Assembly: GCA_029961685.1 (NCBI GenBank)
Contig: JARWKL010000010.1
Coordinates: 20,882,087 to 20,946,086, forward strand
Direction of reading: 5' to 3'
Source: Aristolochia californica
Lineage: Eukaryota > Streptophyta > Magnoliopsida > Piperales > Aristolochiaceae
DNA: 64,000 nt
Part shown: piece after piece, positions 23,098 through 34,488 of the stretch
Position numbering within the stretch: position 1 is the stretch's first letter
Layout of the letters: every line of letters begins with the position of its first letter
Notes under the pieces: generated by a model
Database searches by the model: none
What the model was told of the DNA's origin: nothing
Seen by the model: the letters and a program-made list of their open reading frames with translations, nothing else
Program-made: the position numbers and the translations under genes

Positions 23098-23779
23098 TGT
23101 TAAAAGACACCCACGTGTGTAGGGCTCACATGTTATGGTCTTGGAGTTAAGTACCTATGCTTTCCGCTCCTGACATGTAAGTCTTTTGGGTAGTATTGGC
23201 TAGGTGTTTAACATTTGGTATCAAAGCTGGCGCTACGTCCCGAGTTCGACTCTCGCGCGAGGCATCTATGTGTGTTAATCTCGGGCATCTCGATAGCTAC
23301 GTGTGATTAATCCCGGCCACCATGGTCGTCGGCTCGTGAAAGTGGGTGTACTGTTATGGTCCTGGGGTTAAGTACCGATGTCTTCCGATCCTAACAGGCC
23401 GATCTTTTGGGTAGTATTGGTTAGGTGTTTAACATCACATGGTTAGTAAATAAGGAGAACTTCCATAGAGAAGGCATAGAATTGTAATTATACAAGCTGG
23501 ATTATGTTCTCTTATGTAATTTTTCTTTGGAATCATGTAGCCCGAAGGGCAATGTAGTAATTCTAAACACCTTTCTACAACTATAAATAGAGTCTCAAGG
23601 CATGAGGTAGAGCATTTAAGCCTCTTCCTCTTGGCTCAAATTAGTCCTTACACATTTCGCTTTTCCTCTTCTTTCTCTTACATAGTTCCTTCTCTCCTCT
23701 CTTCAAATAGCTAGTGTTCCTCTCTTCTTTCCTTCCCTTGAAATCTCTCGTGTTGATGTATTGTCCCTAGAAATCAGCA
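23098..23779 (+). repeat. 5' LTR of element C, split by a TRIM
   Basis: TGTTAAAAGACACCCAC to …AAATCAGCA. Without the insertion it is about 373 bp and aligns to 25295-25684. TATAAATA at 23582-23589; the hairpin motif reads GCCCGAAGGGC. Confidence 0.88.
23131..23434 (+). mobile_element. TRIM element, family 1, complete
   Basis: Two 83-bp LTRs (23131-23213 and 23352-23434), both TGTTA…TAACA, roughly 84% alike by eye. Primer site TGGTATCAAAGC at 23216-23227, 138-bp non-coding interior with a box-B-like GTTCGACTC (23244-23252), purine-rich GAAAGTGGG before the second LTR. A perfect 5-bp duplication TCACA flanks it (23126-23130, 23435-23439). At 304 bp it is a textbook miniature LTR retrotransposon that needs proteins in trans. 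Confidence 0.93.
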
Positions 23780-25294
23780 TGGTATCAGAGTAGGCAAAGA
23801 CCTAACATGGAAAAGGAGAAGATGGAGAAGATAAGGAGGAAGAAGAAAAAGAAGAAAAAGAAAAAAGAAAAAAGAGGGGTTTTTCATTTTTCCTTTTCTT
23901 TCCCAATTCATGTTTTTTCATAGGATGTTTCACTCACTTAACATATGTTTAATACTTAAAATTATATACCGTCGGAAAGATCTTTGAGTCTAGTCTCTAA
24001 CTCAAAAATAATCATTGAAATCATATTTTTTGAGAAAGAGAAATCGCCATATGTCAAGCAACAGAAAAGTTTCATATAGTAGCAAAAAGCCTCAACATTC
24101 TGAACGGTTTGTACCAATATTACTAAGAATTTATATTAAAAATTATAACTCAAAATAAAGTTAATTGAGTCTACTTTCTATCCCAATAAACTGTTTCTCA
24201 ATCTGATCTTTCTAAAGAGAGATTTCCACATTGAAAAAATCAAAAGTCATGTCGGTATCTTGTGGTATGCAAAAATCCGAATCTAAGCCGATTTTTGTAC
24301 TTCACTTTTTGAGTTTCTAATGTTACTTAAGTTTCCTATTTGTATTTGAAATCTAGTTGAGATTTTACTAACTTGAGTATCTTTCCTTCATTGAAATTTT
24401 TCTTTCTGTAATTGCTCACCACATAAGTTTCCTTAAGAGAAGTCTTTCCCTATATGAGTTTAGTTTCTTTTTTACAAAAGACTGAAAATTTTGAATTAAA
24501 AAGTCTTATTTTATCTTTCTAAATTCCAAATATTAGTGTCCAAAATCTCTCTTATTCCAGAATTTATCTCTTGAATATTTTTTTTCCAAAATTGTTAAGG
24601 TGTGTTAAAAAGTAATTACCTTCTATGTGAAGTTTATTTTAGAAAGTTTTTATTATTATGTCTCAAAAATTTCTAATTGAAGATATTTTTTTTAAGTTTT
24701 ATCAATCATCATGTTCATAGAGGAATTGTTTTTTTATCTCCCTCTTGAGTCAAACTTGGTCTCCCCTCAAAAGTTATACTTGGTCTAATTTGTTAAGTTA
24801 ATCCAATTCTATTGTTATAATCTCCCCTAGTTTTTCAAAAAAGGAAAAAATGCCACATTCAAGATTCATTTGGAAACATAAGTGTTGCATAGTTGCCTCC
24901 TTCTGGTTAAAGTTGTTTGCCTTTAATATTTCTTTAGTTTATCATCTTGTGTTTTCATCACTTTAGAGCAATGCCTATACCCACTACCTAAAAAGTATAG
25001 GAGTGTGCCCAACATCTAGTTTGAGTCAAGTTTTTTATTCTCACCCAAAAGTGATTTGTGTTTGAAGCTATCCTTAAACAATCAGTAGTCACTTTGTTGT
25101 GCCCTAAAGTGGAGCTTTGTCATACGGCTAGGAGTGATTTTTCTTCTCTCAACATTATGTTGTGCAAGTTAGGTCTCTTGGTAAAGAACAAGGAGATCCC
25201 CAGCTCGAGGGAAAGAAGAAGAAAAAGTATAAGAAAGTGGTAACCAACAATGAAGAATTTCACGTTAAGTTACAAATACCAACTTGAGGGGGAG

Positions 25295-25684
25295 TGTTAA
25301 AAGACACCCACATGTGTAGGGGTGGCATTGTTAGTAAATAAAGAGAATTTCCATAGAGATGATATAGAATTGTAATTATGCAAACTGGTGTATGTCCTTT
25401 TATGTCATTTTCCTTTTGAATTATGTAGCCTAAGGGCAATGTAGTCATTGAGGAGTCATTGTAGAAAGTGGTAAACACCTTTCCACAACTATAAATACAG
25501 CCTCAAGGTATGAGGTGGAGTATCAAGCCTCTTCCTCTTGGCTCAAATTCGTCCTTACACCTCTCTCTGTCTTTTCTTTTTCTCCCTTAGTTTCTTTTCT
25601 CCTCTCTCCCGAGAGCTAGAGTGCATCTCTTATCTCCTTCCCTCGAAATCTCTTCTGTTTATTTGTTGTCCTTAGAATTCAACA
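25295..25684 (+). repeat. 3' LTR of element C
   Basis: 390 bp, TGTTAAAAGACACCC to …GAATTCAACA. TATAAATA at 25490-25497. The hairpin motif is reduced to GCCTAAGGGC. No primer site follows, as expected for a 3' LTR. Confidence 0.88.
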
Positions 25685-27433
25685 ATGATGTGTCATGCAG
25701 TTATGAAGGGGGTAGAATGAGGATGATTAAAATAGATTACATTTTAAAATAAGATAACAGTGGAATTTTAAGATTAGTGAGGGACAATTAGGTAAAAGGG
25801 GGAAGTGAGTTAATGAAAAGAACAAGAGGAAGTTAGGAAATAAATGAGAAAGAGGGAGGAGAACGACTAGAGAAAGAGGGAGGAGGAAACAGTAGAACAA
25901 GGATGAGGGAAAAGGAATAGGTAAGTTTGATTTCGGGTCACCCTTCCTATTTTCTCTATTTCTCCGTCATCTATTTCTTGATTTCTTGTTCCTCTCATCA
26001 TCTCTTGGTTTATTTTCTCAACCGATGCGATTTAGTGATGGAGGGGCTTTATGCTTGGTTTATGAATATTAAGGCTTTGACTTTGTTTTACCGAGATAAA
26101 ATTTCTATGAGGTTTGATTTAATCTTTTTCTTTAAAAAAAATCCAGATTTAAGGTTTTCTATACGAATATTGAAATGTTTTCTTTTGGGTTTTAATTATT
26201 TTCTGTTTTGTCTTGTTTCTCATAGGTACTTACTGAAATTTATAACTTCTAGCAATTAGATTAAATCGCATGCCCTGTTTGGGTTCAAATAGATAATTAC
26301 TATCAGTCAATGTGAAAATTTTGAAATTGGAAGGAGCCTTGTAGCTGTTTCATTTTGTTTTGTGCCCACGTGATGTTTGAAATCTAGTCTCATAAAAGTT
26401 AGTTTAGTTAATTGAGGGCTTTTATTACTTATAAAATTTGTACATTTACTTTGGGATCTGAAATTTCAGGTGCTATTAGACCACTGCGTTTTGTGGGAAT
26501 CTCCATGGTTGTTTCACTTTGTTTTCTCTATTGTTCGTCTGTTGGTCTATTCTTGTTAATTTAGTATAAGTTTTATTTCTGGAAGGGTTTTGAAATTAAT
26601 CAATTTGAATGCATGGTGTGGGTTCCAAATCGGTACTGTTTGGGCTTGGAAGAGCTTTGAAGTAGTGGGTATGTTGAATTTGGAGGCTTTGAAGTTGGAC
26701 AATAGAAATTGCGACCCTTATGTGACTTGATTGCCTAGACTTTTGAAAAGACATAAATATATGTTTAACTGTAGTTTGTGCATATAGTCATAGTTTGTGA
26801 AATTAGTTAGAGTATCTCATTTTTTTATATAATTATAGGTGGAAGTCCCTTTGGGGTGGCTGATATATGGAAGGTGGTGTCAATTAATCATTTCTAACAG
26901 TAGTGCAGTGTTGATTCTAAATGGTTTATGGAAGGAATTAACCCATAAAGATATTGTTATTATCATTTGTTATTAAAATGCAATTGGACTATTCTTTTTT
27001 ATAGAATGAAGTATGAAAGTTGCATTATGCTCCATTACTATGAATGTATACTGTCAATCAGAAATTTAATTCTTATAGCTTATGCTTTTAGGAATACAAT
27101 GCTACTATTGGTAAATGTGTTTACATGACTTTGAAATCTTCAATGGATGGTCGGCTGATGGTGCCATTATAGAAATTATGTTTGTTTCAGAATACTTTTC
27201 ATAGGCTAAATACATGCATAATTGTGCTATTGTCAATTTGTAGTGAATAAGCTATGTGGGAAAGGGGGTTGCTCATTCTACCACCTCTATAGATCATGTG
27301 TGGAATTAAAGGTACAATTGTGTGTTGAATGCCTTTCGTCATAAATCCCTTTTAAGTTACATGACACGGACAGTATTTCATCATGTGGAGGCTATATGAA
27401 TATGTATCTCTATGTCAGTTGTTCAGGTGGGAA
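25685..27433. other. Intergenic or intronic, no gene recognised
   Basis: A/G-rich then T-rich sequence. The longest open frame (25927-26259) encodes a Phe/Leu-rich string typical of T-rich DNA. No motif or splice-consistent coding segment was found. Copia B inserted at 27434. Confidence 0.55.
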
Positions 27434-27825
27434 GTGTTAGAAGATGGGTTCAAGCTCACAAGCTCAAGACAAGAAGCCTACACATCAAAGTAGTGGCATA
27501 TGTGTAAAATATGGTACTTTCCATAAAGATGGCATAGAAATTTAAATATGTGTTCCTTTTATGTCTTTTGTTTTATCAAGTTGTAGCCCTAAGGGCATTG
27601 TAAAACTATAAATAAAGGCATTGGCTAAGAGGTAGGGCATTGAAGCACTCTCATCTCTTTCCACAAATTCGTCCAGCCCTCATTTTTCTTTTTAACGCAA
27701 CCCTCTTCTCCTTTTAATCCAAACTCTCTCCTTCTTCGTTCTTCTTCTTCTCTTCTCCTTCTTTCTTCTTCTTCTTCATCTTTCTTCTTGATCTACAGTT
27801 CCTTTCATGAGATCCTAAATTCTAC
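27434..27825 (+). repeat. 5' LTR of Copia B
   Basis: 392 bp, TGTTAGAAGATGGG to …AAATTCTACA, followed by primer site TGGTATCAGAGCAAGG (27826-27841). TATAAATA 27607-27614 with GCCCTAAGGGC upstream. Confidence 0.93.
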
Positions 27826-28731
27826 ATGGTATCAGAGCAAGGAGTTTAGGATCTCTCTTCATGGAGTTATTATGAAATTTGTTCAAGAAGTTGTAAAAGG
27901 AGTTAAGTCTTGAAGAGATAAGTTCATGCACTTCTTATTTACGTTTTTTTTATTTCTTTTTCTTATTTACATACTTTTTTTTACTGTTTTTCTTTTCTTC
28001 TTGAATTTTGAGTCACATCAAGTCAAGATAAATCTTTATATGTTGTAAAGATTTATTTTTATGACTAAATTGATGCTATAATCTTGACTCCTTGCAAATC
28101 AATTACAAGAGTGATCAAGATCATTTGTTGTTTGCATCTTATTAAAATTGATGGGTGAAATTCAATTACCTTTATGTAATTTGGATCCATCTCATTTGAG
28201 GTAGAATTCTAGCACATGTTGATGTATCTTCTCCTACTTAAGGTTGTTTATGGGTTTGTGTTATGTTGTTGGATGCCCATTATATGTTTGAAGAAATTCC
28301 AGCAGTCATTTACCCTTTATAGTTCCCTTTTTTTTTAACTTCAACAATTGAATTTTTTTTTTTTTATGTTGAAGTCTTCCATGACCTGAAGATAATCTCT
28401 TCCAAGTGTCTTGGTTTGCCATTAAATCTTCTCTAAATTTTTGTCTATTGCTCGTTTGTGTTGGAGTTTGGATTAAGACCTAATCGGTTGCATCTATTTT
28501 CTTCTCTTTGTTCTTATGAATACAAGAGAAATTGAGTGATGGCTAAATGTTATTATCACTTTCTAAAGGCACAAATTTTTTGATAATTTGGTCTTGCCCT
28601 CGTGAAATAAATTGGTTCTTGTTCTCTTTTGTTGGTGACTAATTTGGTCTACGGGTTCTTCAAATTACATTGAGTGATTGTTTTTTGAAGAAGGTTTTTT
28701 CCCTTGACCTCCATATTTTACTTGCCTCATC

Positions 28732-30315
28732 ATGGAGATTGGATACAATAGTAATAAGAGTGATTTACTTCGTATTACTATAATTCCACTTAGAGGTCTC
28801 TCCAATTACATGACATGGTCACAATCGGTTCAGAGGGTTCTTATTACTCGTGACCTCTTGAGCCACATTGTTAACTTTCTTCCTCCGATTGATGAAGAAG
28901 ATGCGTCCTACCACAAGTGGGTTAAGGATGATAACATGGTGATAAATTGGCTCATTAATAGTATGGAAGAGCAGGTGGCCAACAATGTGGTCCACTTGGA
29001 AACCGCCAAGAACATATGGGACACTTGTGCCAAGCTTTATTCAAGCATTGCTTCATTACAAAAAATATATGATGTATTACAAAACATGCTGCATACGAAA
29101 CATGGAGATAATATTCACAAATTTTTGGCACGGTTTCGAGGTCTTCTTTAAGAATGGAAACTAGCTCAGCCATATTCCACTAATATTGTCGTTCAAGAAC
29201 GACAAAAAGAAGCTTTGGCAGCAACCATTTGTTTACCGAATATTAAACCATACCTTGAGGTTGCCAAAACTCAGCTTCTAAGTTCTTCTATTCTGTCATC
29301 CTTCGATGATAATAGTGCTACATTACTTCGGATACCGGATCCATCCCCTCCTTCTCTTATTGATGCTCCATCGGTGATATTCTCTGCCAATCGGGGAACA
29401 TCTTTCTCATCCTAAGGACGGGGCAGAAATATGAGAGGGGCTGAAAATAGAGGAGGTAGAACAGGTCAGAATTCTTTCCGTACTGAGCCTCAACTTTGCA
29501 CTTATTGTGGCCGTCAGAACCACCTTGTGGCATCATGCTGGAAACTTCATCGCAAGCCTGATTGGGCCACAACTAACTCGGTCTCGATTAACGTTGAGAA
29601 AAATGAAGATAAGGCTGAATCATCATCCGAAAATGTGACTCTTATGGCTGAGGACTATGCTGCATTTCAGAAAATGAAATCCTTCATGGAATCATCTATT
29701 CCCTCATCATCTACTGCTGCCACTACTATTGTCTCAGGTATGCTTTCTTCTTCTTCTTCCTCTTCCTCTTGGATCATCGACTCCGGGTCCTCCGAACATC
29801 TATCAGGTAACAAATATTTGTTGCAGTCCTTATCTCCTTGTTATCCTCATAAATTCGTTACTATTGTTGATGGTACCCAAACCAAGGTTTTTGGCAAAGG
29901 TTCCTCCTCTCTTACTTCATCTGTTCCCCTTCAAGATGTTTTGTTTGTTCCTCAATTTCCTTTAAATTTGTTCTCGGTTAGTCAATTGACCAAACAATTA
30001 AATTAATCTATCACCTTCTCACCGTCTTCTTGTGTCTTTCAGAATCTCACTACGAAGCGGGTGATTGGTGGCGGCCATGAAAAGGGGGGTTTGTACTACG
30101 TCACTCTTCCACCATTAGTTGCATTATCGTCCACTACATCTGAGGCCCAACTTTGGCACAACCGACTTGGTCATCCGTCTACCCCTTCACTTCGTTCTTT
30201 GGTTCCATCTTTAAAAGGACTTTCTAATTTCAGTTGTGTGGTTTGTCAATTAAGTAAACATATCAGGAGTACATTATGCTCGTCGTCTTACAACTACAAG
30301 TACTGCTCTGTTTGA
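28732..30315 (+). pseudogene. Copia B gag, protease and integrase zinc region
   Basis: Unlike Copia A, gag and protease stay in one frame from ATG 28732 to beyond 30061, broken only by stops at 29149, 29413 and 30004. Gag block WSQSVQRVLITRDLLSH, NIWDTCAKLYSS, zinc knuckle CTYCGRQNHLVASC intact, Ser-rich stretch, protease WIIDSGSSEHLSG with an intact DSG, LFSVSQLTKQ, and LWHNRLGHPSTPS … CVVCQLSKH. A frameshift follows near 30280. This is the better preserved sister of Copia A. Confidence 0.9.
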
Positions 30316-32243
30316 GCTAATACATTCTGATGTATGGGGCCCTTTATGTATCTCAAATATTTCCCAAGTTAAATATTTTGTCATTTTTGTTGATGATTTT
30401 ACTCGAGTGACTTGGTTATATCTATTTAAAGAGCGTTCCAAAATTCTTCCTTTGTTTAAAAATTTTCATGTTATGGTCTTCACACAATTTGGGAAGAACG
30501 TTCAAACTCTTAGATCTGATAATGTTAAGGAATACATGTCTCGTGACTTCAAATAATTTTGTGAGAGTAATGGGCTTATTCATCAAACATCATGTGCCTA
30601 TACTCCTCAACAAAATGGTGTTGCTGAAAGGAATAATTGTCATCTTCTTGAATTTGCTCGGGGTCGGGGCCTCCTCTACTCCATGAAGGTACCTTATTTC
30701 TATTGGCCTCATGCTATACTTACAGCATGATTTCTCATTAATAGGTTACCTTCATCAGTCCTTTATCATAAAACTCCTTACTCTGTGTTATTTAATGGTG
30801 AAGATCCTTTTTCTCTTCCTTTTAAAGTGTTTGGATGTACGTGTTTTGTTCATGTCACATCTCCACATAAAAATAAACTTGATCCTCGGTTATGAGGTGC
30901 ATTTTTTTTGGGTACTCTCGCACCCAGAAAGGTTATATCTGTTACAATCAAACCCTTCAGAGGATGTTTATCTCTAGGGATGTGACTTTCTTTGAGGACA
31001 CCCCTTCTACTCCTCCCTTGATGCTCCTCCAGGATGGACTTGTCCTTCAACTACTCCTTGTCCGCTTGTGCCGTTCAATCTTGAAGTGGATCCATCCCCT
31101 GATGCACCGGTCGTACCTTCACCTGTGGAGTTGTCGAATTCACCCAAGGTAAGTCCTTCTCCTCCTATGTATGGGCCTGAATTTGATACTCGGGCTATTG
31201 CTTTAAGAAAAGAACATTGCTCTTGTACTACTTCGCATCCTATCTCAAATTTTATGTCTCACCATCGCTTGTCTTCCGAGTGTTTTCAGTTTCTTGCGTC
31301 CCTTTCTTCTACTTCCGTTCTGTAGTCGTATCAGGAGGCCCTAAGACATCCAAGATGGAAGGCGGCTATGGATGAAGAAATGCACGCCTTATACGAAAAC
31401 CAAACCTGGTACTTAACATCACTCCCGAAAGGTAAAAGTCTAGTTGGTTGTCGATGGGTTTTTCGGTGAAACATAATCCGAATGGATTGGTTGCTCATCT
31501 TAAAGTTTGACTGGTTGCTAAGGGCTATACGAAGTGCTATGGGATAGATTATGAAGAGACCTTCTCTCTAGTTGCAAAATTGAATTTGGTACGCATCATC
31601 TTATCTATTGCTGCTAACTCATCATGGCCCGTTTATTAGTTGGATGTTAAAAATGTATTTTTAAATGGTGATATCAGTGAGGAAATTTATATGGTGCAAC
31701 CACCTAGTTATGTGGTTGAGGGGAAGTCAGTATGCCGGTTAAAAAAGTCTTTATATGGGGTTTAAGCAGCCCCTTCGGGCTTGGTTTGATAAATTTAGTC
31801 AAACACTCCTACGGTTTGGTTTTAATCGGTACTCAGTTAATCATTCTGTATATTATAAAGATACAGTCAAAGGGAAAATATTATTGGCTGTATACGTGGA
31901 TGATATTATCTTAACCGGTGATGATGCTTTGAGCATACAAGAGGTGAAGCAGATGATATGTCAGGAATTCAATACTATAGACCTTGGTATGCTTAAATAT
32001 TTTTTGGGGTATAGAAGTTCTTCAATCCAAATATGGGATAATATTGTTTCAAAGGAAATATGTCTTGGATCTCCTTGAAGAAACAAGAATGAAGGGTTGT
32101 AGACCAGTTGACACACCTATGGATACAAATGTAAAATTATGTGCCACAAATGAAGAAGATATTGATATTGGCAAATATCAAAAACTCATGGGAAAACTGA
32201 TTTATCTCACGGTAACTAGGCCAGACATATCATATACTGTATG
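30316..32243 (+). pseudogene. Copia B integrase and RT, deleted at the end
   Basis: Integrase core is split over frames: FVIFVDDFTRVTW near 30380, SDNVKEYMS near 30520, PQQNGVAERN near 30610. Then FKVFGCTCFVHVTSP near 30820, RT segments LDVKNVFLNGD near 31640 and KKSLYGV near 31740, and AVYVDDIILTGDDALS near 31890 with an intact YVDD in a 107-codon frame. After RPDISYTV the 3' LTR begins, so RNase H is absent. Many stops and shifts. Confidence 0.88.
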
Positions 32244-32635
32244 TGGTTGGAAGATGGGCTCTAGCCCACGATCTCAAGACAATAAGCCCACACGTCAAAG
32301 GAGTGGCATATGTGTAAAATATGGTACTTTCCATAAAGATGGCATAGAAGTGTAAATATGTGTTCCTTTTATGTCTTTTGTTTTATCAAGTTGTAGCCTT
32401 AAGGGCATTGTAAAACTATAAATAAAGGCATTGGCTAAGAGATAGGGCATTGAAGCACTCTCCTCTCTTTCCACAAATTCATCCAGCCCTCATTTTTCTT
32501 TTTGACACAACCCTCTTCTCCCTTAATCCAAACTCTCTCCTTCCTCGTTCTTCTTCTTCTCTTCTCCTTATCTCTGCTTCTTTTTCTTCTTTCTTGTTGA
32601 TCTAAAGTTCCTTTCATGATATCCAAAATTCTACA
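32244..32635 (+). repeat. 3' LTR of Copia B
   Basis: Starts at a damaged TGGTTGGAAG and ends AAATTCTACA, followed by GGAAG. TATAAATA 32417-32424. Confidence 0.9.
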
Positions 32636-32685
32636 GGAAGTTACAAAATTTATTTCGAGAAAATGTGTTAACCTATCTTTAAGAC

Positions 32686-33973
32686 TGTGTTGGATGTTAT
32701 GTATCGAAGGATCTTTAGATCTGTAGGCAAGAATTGACGTGGGATTTGGTAAGAGGTTTTGGGTCACCTAGCCTCATTTAGAATTGTGAATTGTGGACTC
32801 ATCTGAATGAACTATTGTGTGGACCCTAAAATATATGGGTGTATGTGTAGATTAAAATACTCATGTGTAAATGTGCCCCATCTGTAGTGGAGAGTCTAGA
32901 CCTTAACTGGGAAACCAAACGATAGTTATGTGGACCTAGTCAGAAAATTGACAAAATGATGTGGGATTCGTTTGGGATGCCAAATGGGGGATCAAGACCT
33001 CTTTTTGGTAGTTGGTTGAGGATAAGGAATTGATCTAGATCATAAGGAATGGGATTCTATGAAACCAAGTTTGGAAACCAAGTGCCTCATCTATAGAGGA
33101 GTCAGGATCTCATTGGACAACCAATGAGGGTGTGTTTGAAATCATTAGTATATATATAAGTATTTACTTATCTTAGTAGTATGTGTGCATGTTAGGCATG
33201 TTGATGTTTGTTGTTATCATGTTAGTTATGATTTATATTTGAAGTACGTATGGTGGATTAATTGTTTTTATTATAGTATTATGTACTGATGTAGTTGAGA
33301 ATAATAACTGGGTGATTGTGATGTCCTCGCAAATGAATAGATAATATCTAGAAGTGCACATTTTCTTGGGAAGCCTTGGAGACGAGATAAAATTTTTTTA
33401 TAAAAATATGAGTGAATTTCATCTAGGAATTTGAACTTGCGTCCTACTCAAAATGTGTTGATTTATTAACTAATGGATTACTCTCTCCCATTTTTTTTTT
33501 AAACATCATAGGTGATTGGGAGTAGAATTTATTGGGCATTCACTCACCCGTGTACGATTTTTTTTCTTTTTTTTGTTATAGAGAAGGGAAAGGTGCAGTA
33601 GTTGTTGCTAGTGATCAAAGTCTACTAGGGAAACTATGCCCAAGAGAATTAGGTAGGTGTAGAGTGGATAAAAAAAAAAAGAGAATTATACATTTGTGTT
33701 GGCATGAAATGGACATAGTGTATAGTATTTATTTTTGTATGCTATAGCATGATATAGAAAGTCCAGGGACATGTGCTCCCAATTTTGAGTTAAAGTTTTC
33801 TTGTTCTAGTATGTTGAGAGAAGTGGATTCGAATGTTGACTCGATGTTTCAATGATGAATGTAGTAAAGATAGTACAAGAAACAAACAAAGAAAAGGGCC
33901 TGCATTCATACCTCATTTGAACATAGATTGTCATACCCATTGCCATGTAAAGGTGAGATGGTGGGGTATGACA
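32686..33973. repeat. Solo LTR, about 1.29 kb
   Basis: Begins TGTGTTGGATG and ends TGGGGTATGACA, with identical AAGAC pentamers on both sides (32681-32685, 33974-33978). No internal coding region, primer site or second LTR is present. That is the footprint left by recombination between two LTRs. The GGGGTATGACA end is common in plant Gypsy LTRs, so Gypsy origin is likely but not shown. A TATATATATAAG run lies near 33150. Confidence 0.8.
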
Positions 33974-33978
33974 AAGAC

Positions 33979-34488
33979 ACATAGATAAGTTATTCTCAAT
34001 TGTTTAACAAAGGATATGAAATGACAGAATGGACTCCAACGATTCATCAGATGTTGATTAAGTGTCGGATCCAGTTAGGCCACGAGACTTTGCCAGACTT
34101 CAACATAGAGAATAAGACTAATTTCTATTGAATTTTTGTTGCACTAAGTGAGCAAAATGTTATCTGAGTTGTACTTGGGGAAGATGAATTTGTTTATTGA
34201 TGGTAAAAAATACTAGTGAGTATGAGATTACTCAAGATTACATTCATTCAATTGAGGATACTCTTCATCATGTAGTGTAGCATTGAAAGTATTATTCTAG
34301 ATTGTTGTAGATAGAGATGATGAGATTCACGAAGAAACTATTGAGGTATATATTGGAGAGAATATGCAAGGATCTTAAATTTAGTAGAGAAGATGGTGTA
34401 AAATATATTGAATTCAATGATACAAATGGCATATATGATACTGAATTTGACAATACGAAAGGTATGGATGTTGAAGGAGATGATGTGA
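33979..34488 (+). other. Unassigned sequence, possible MULE 5' part
   Basis: Contains an acidic open frame (34317-34488: FNDTNGIYDTEFDNTKGMD). Together with 35946-36134 across the hAT-like insertion it vaguely resembles the acidic N-terminus of Mutator-like transposases. No catalytic domain is visible. Weak. Confidence 0.25.

Larger units (their letters stand above)
23098..25684 (+). mobile_element. Non-coding LTR element C
   Basis: LTRs at 23098-23779 (including a 309-bp TRIM insertion with its duplication) and 25295-25684, primer site TGGTATCAGAGT at 23780-23791, polypurine tract CTTGAGGGGGAG at 25283-25294. Flanks ATGGT and ATGAT suggest a target duplication with one mutation. The interior (23792-25282) starts with an A/G-rich stretch and has no gag or pol. 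LTRs share TATAAATA and a GCCC…GGGC motif with Copia A and B, so it may have used their proteins. Confidence 0.85.
27434..32635 (+). mobile_element. Copia element B with target duplication
   Basis: LTRs 27434-27825 and about 32244-32635, flanked by perfect GGAAG duplications (27429-27433, 32636-32640). Same family as Copia A and colinear with it up to the RT C-terminus. The RNase H segment, polypurine tract and first bases of the 3' LTR are then lost: the RT motif RPDISYTV runs straight into the LTR. Confidence 0.95.

Noticed and set aside
25058..25243. 61-codon frame in element C
   Set aside because: No gag, pol or other motif; it lies in a non-coding interior.
25927..26259. 110-codon Phe/Leu-rich frame
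   Set aside because: T-rich composition explains it. It resembles a membrane protein only by base content.
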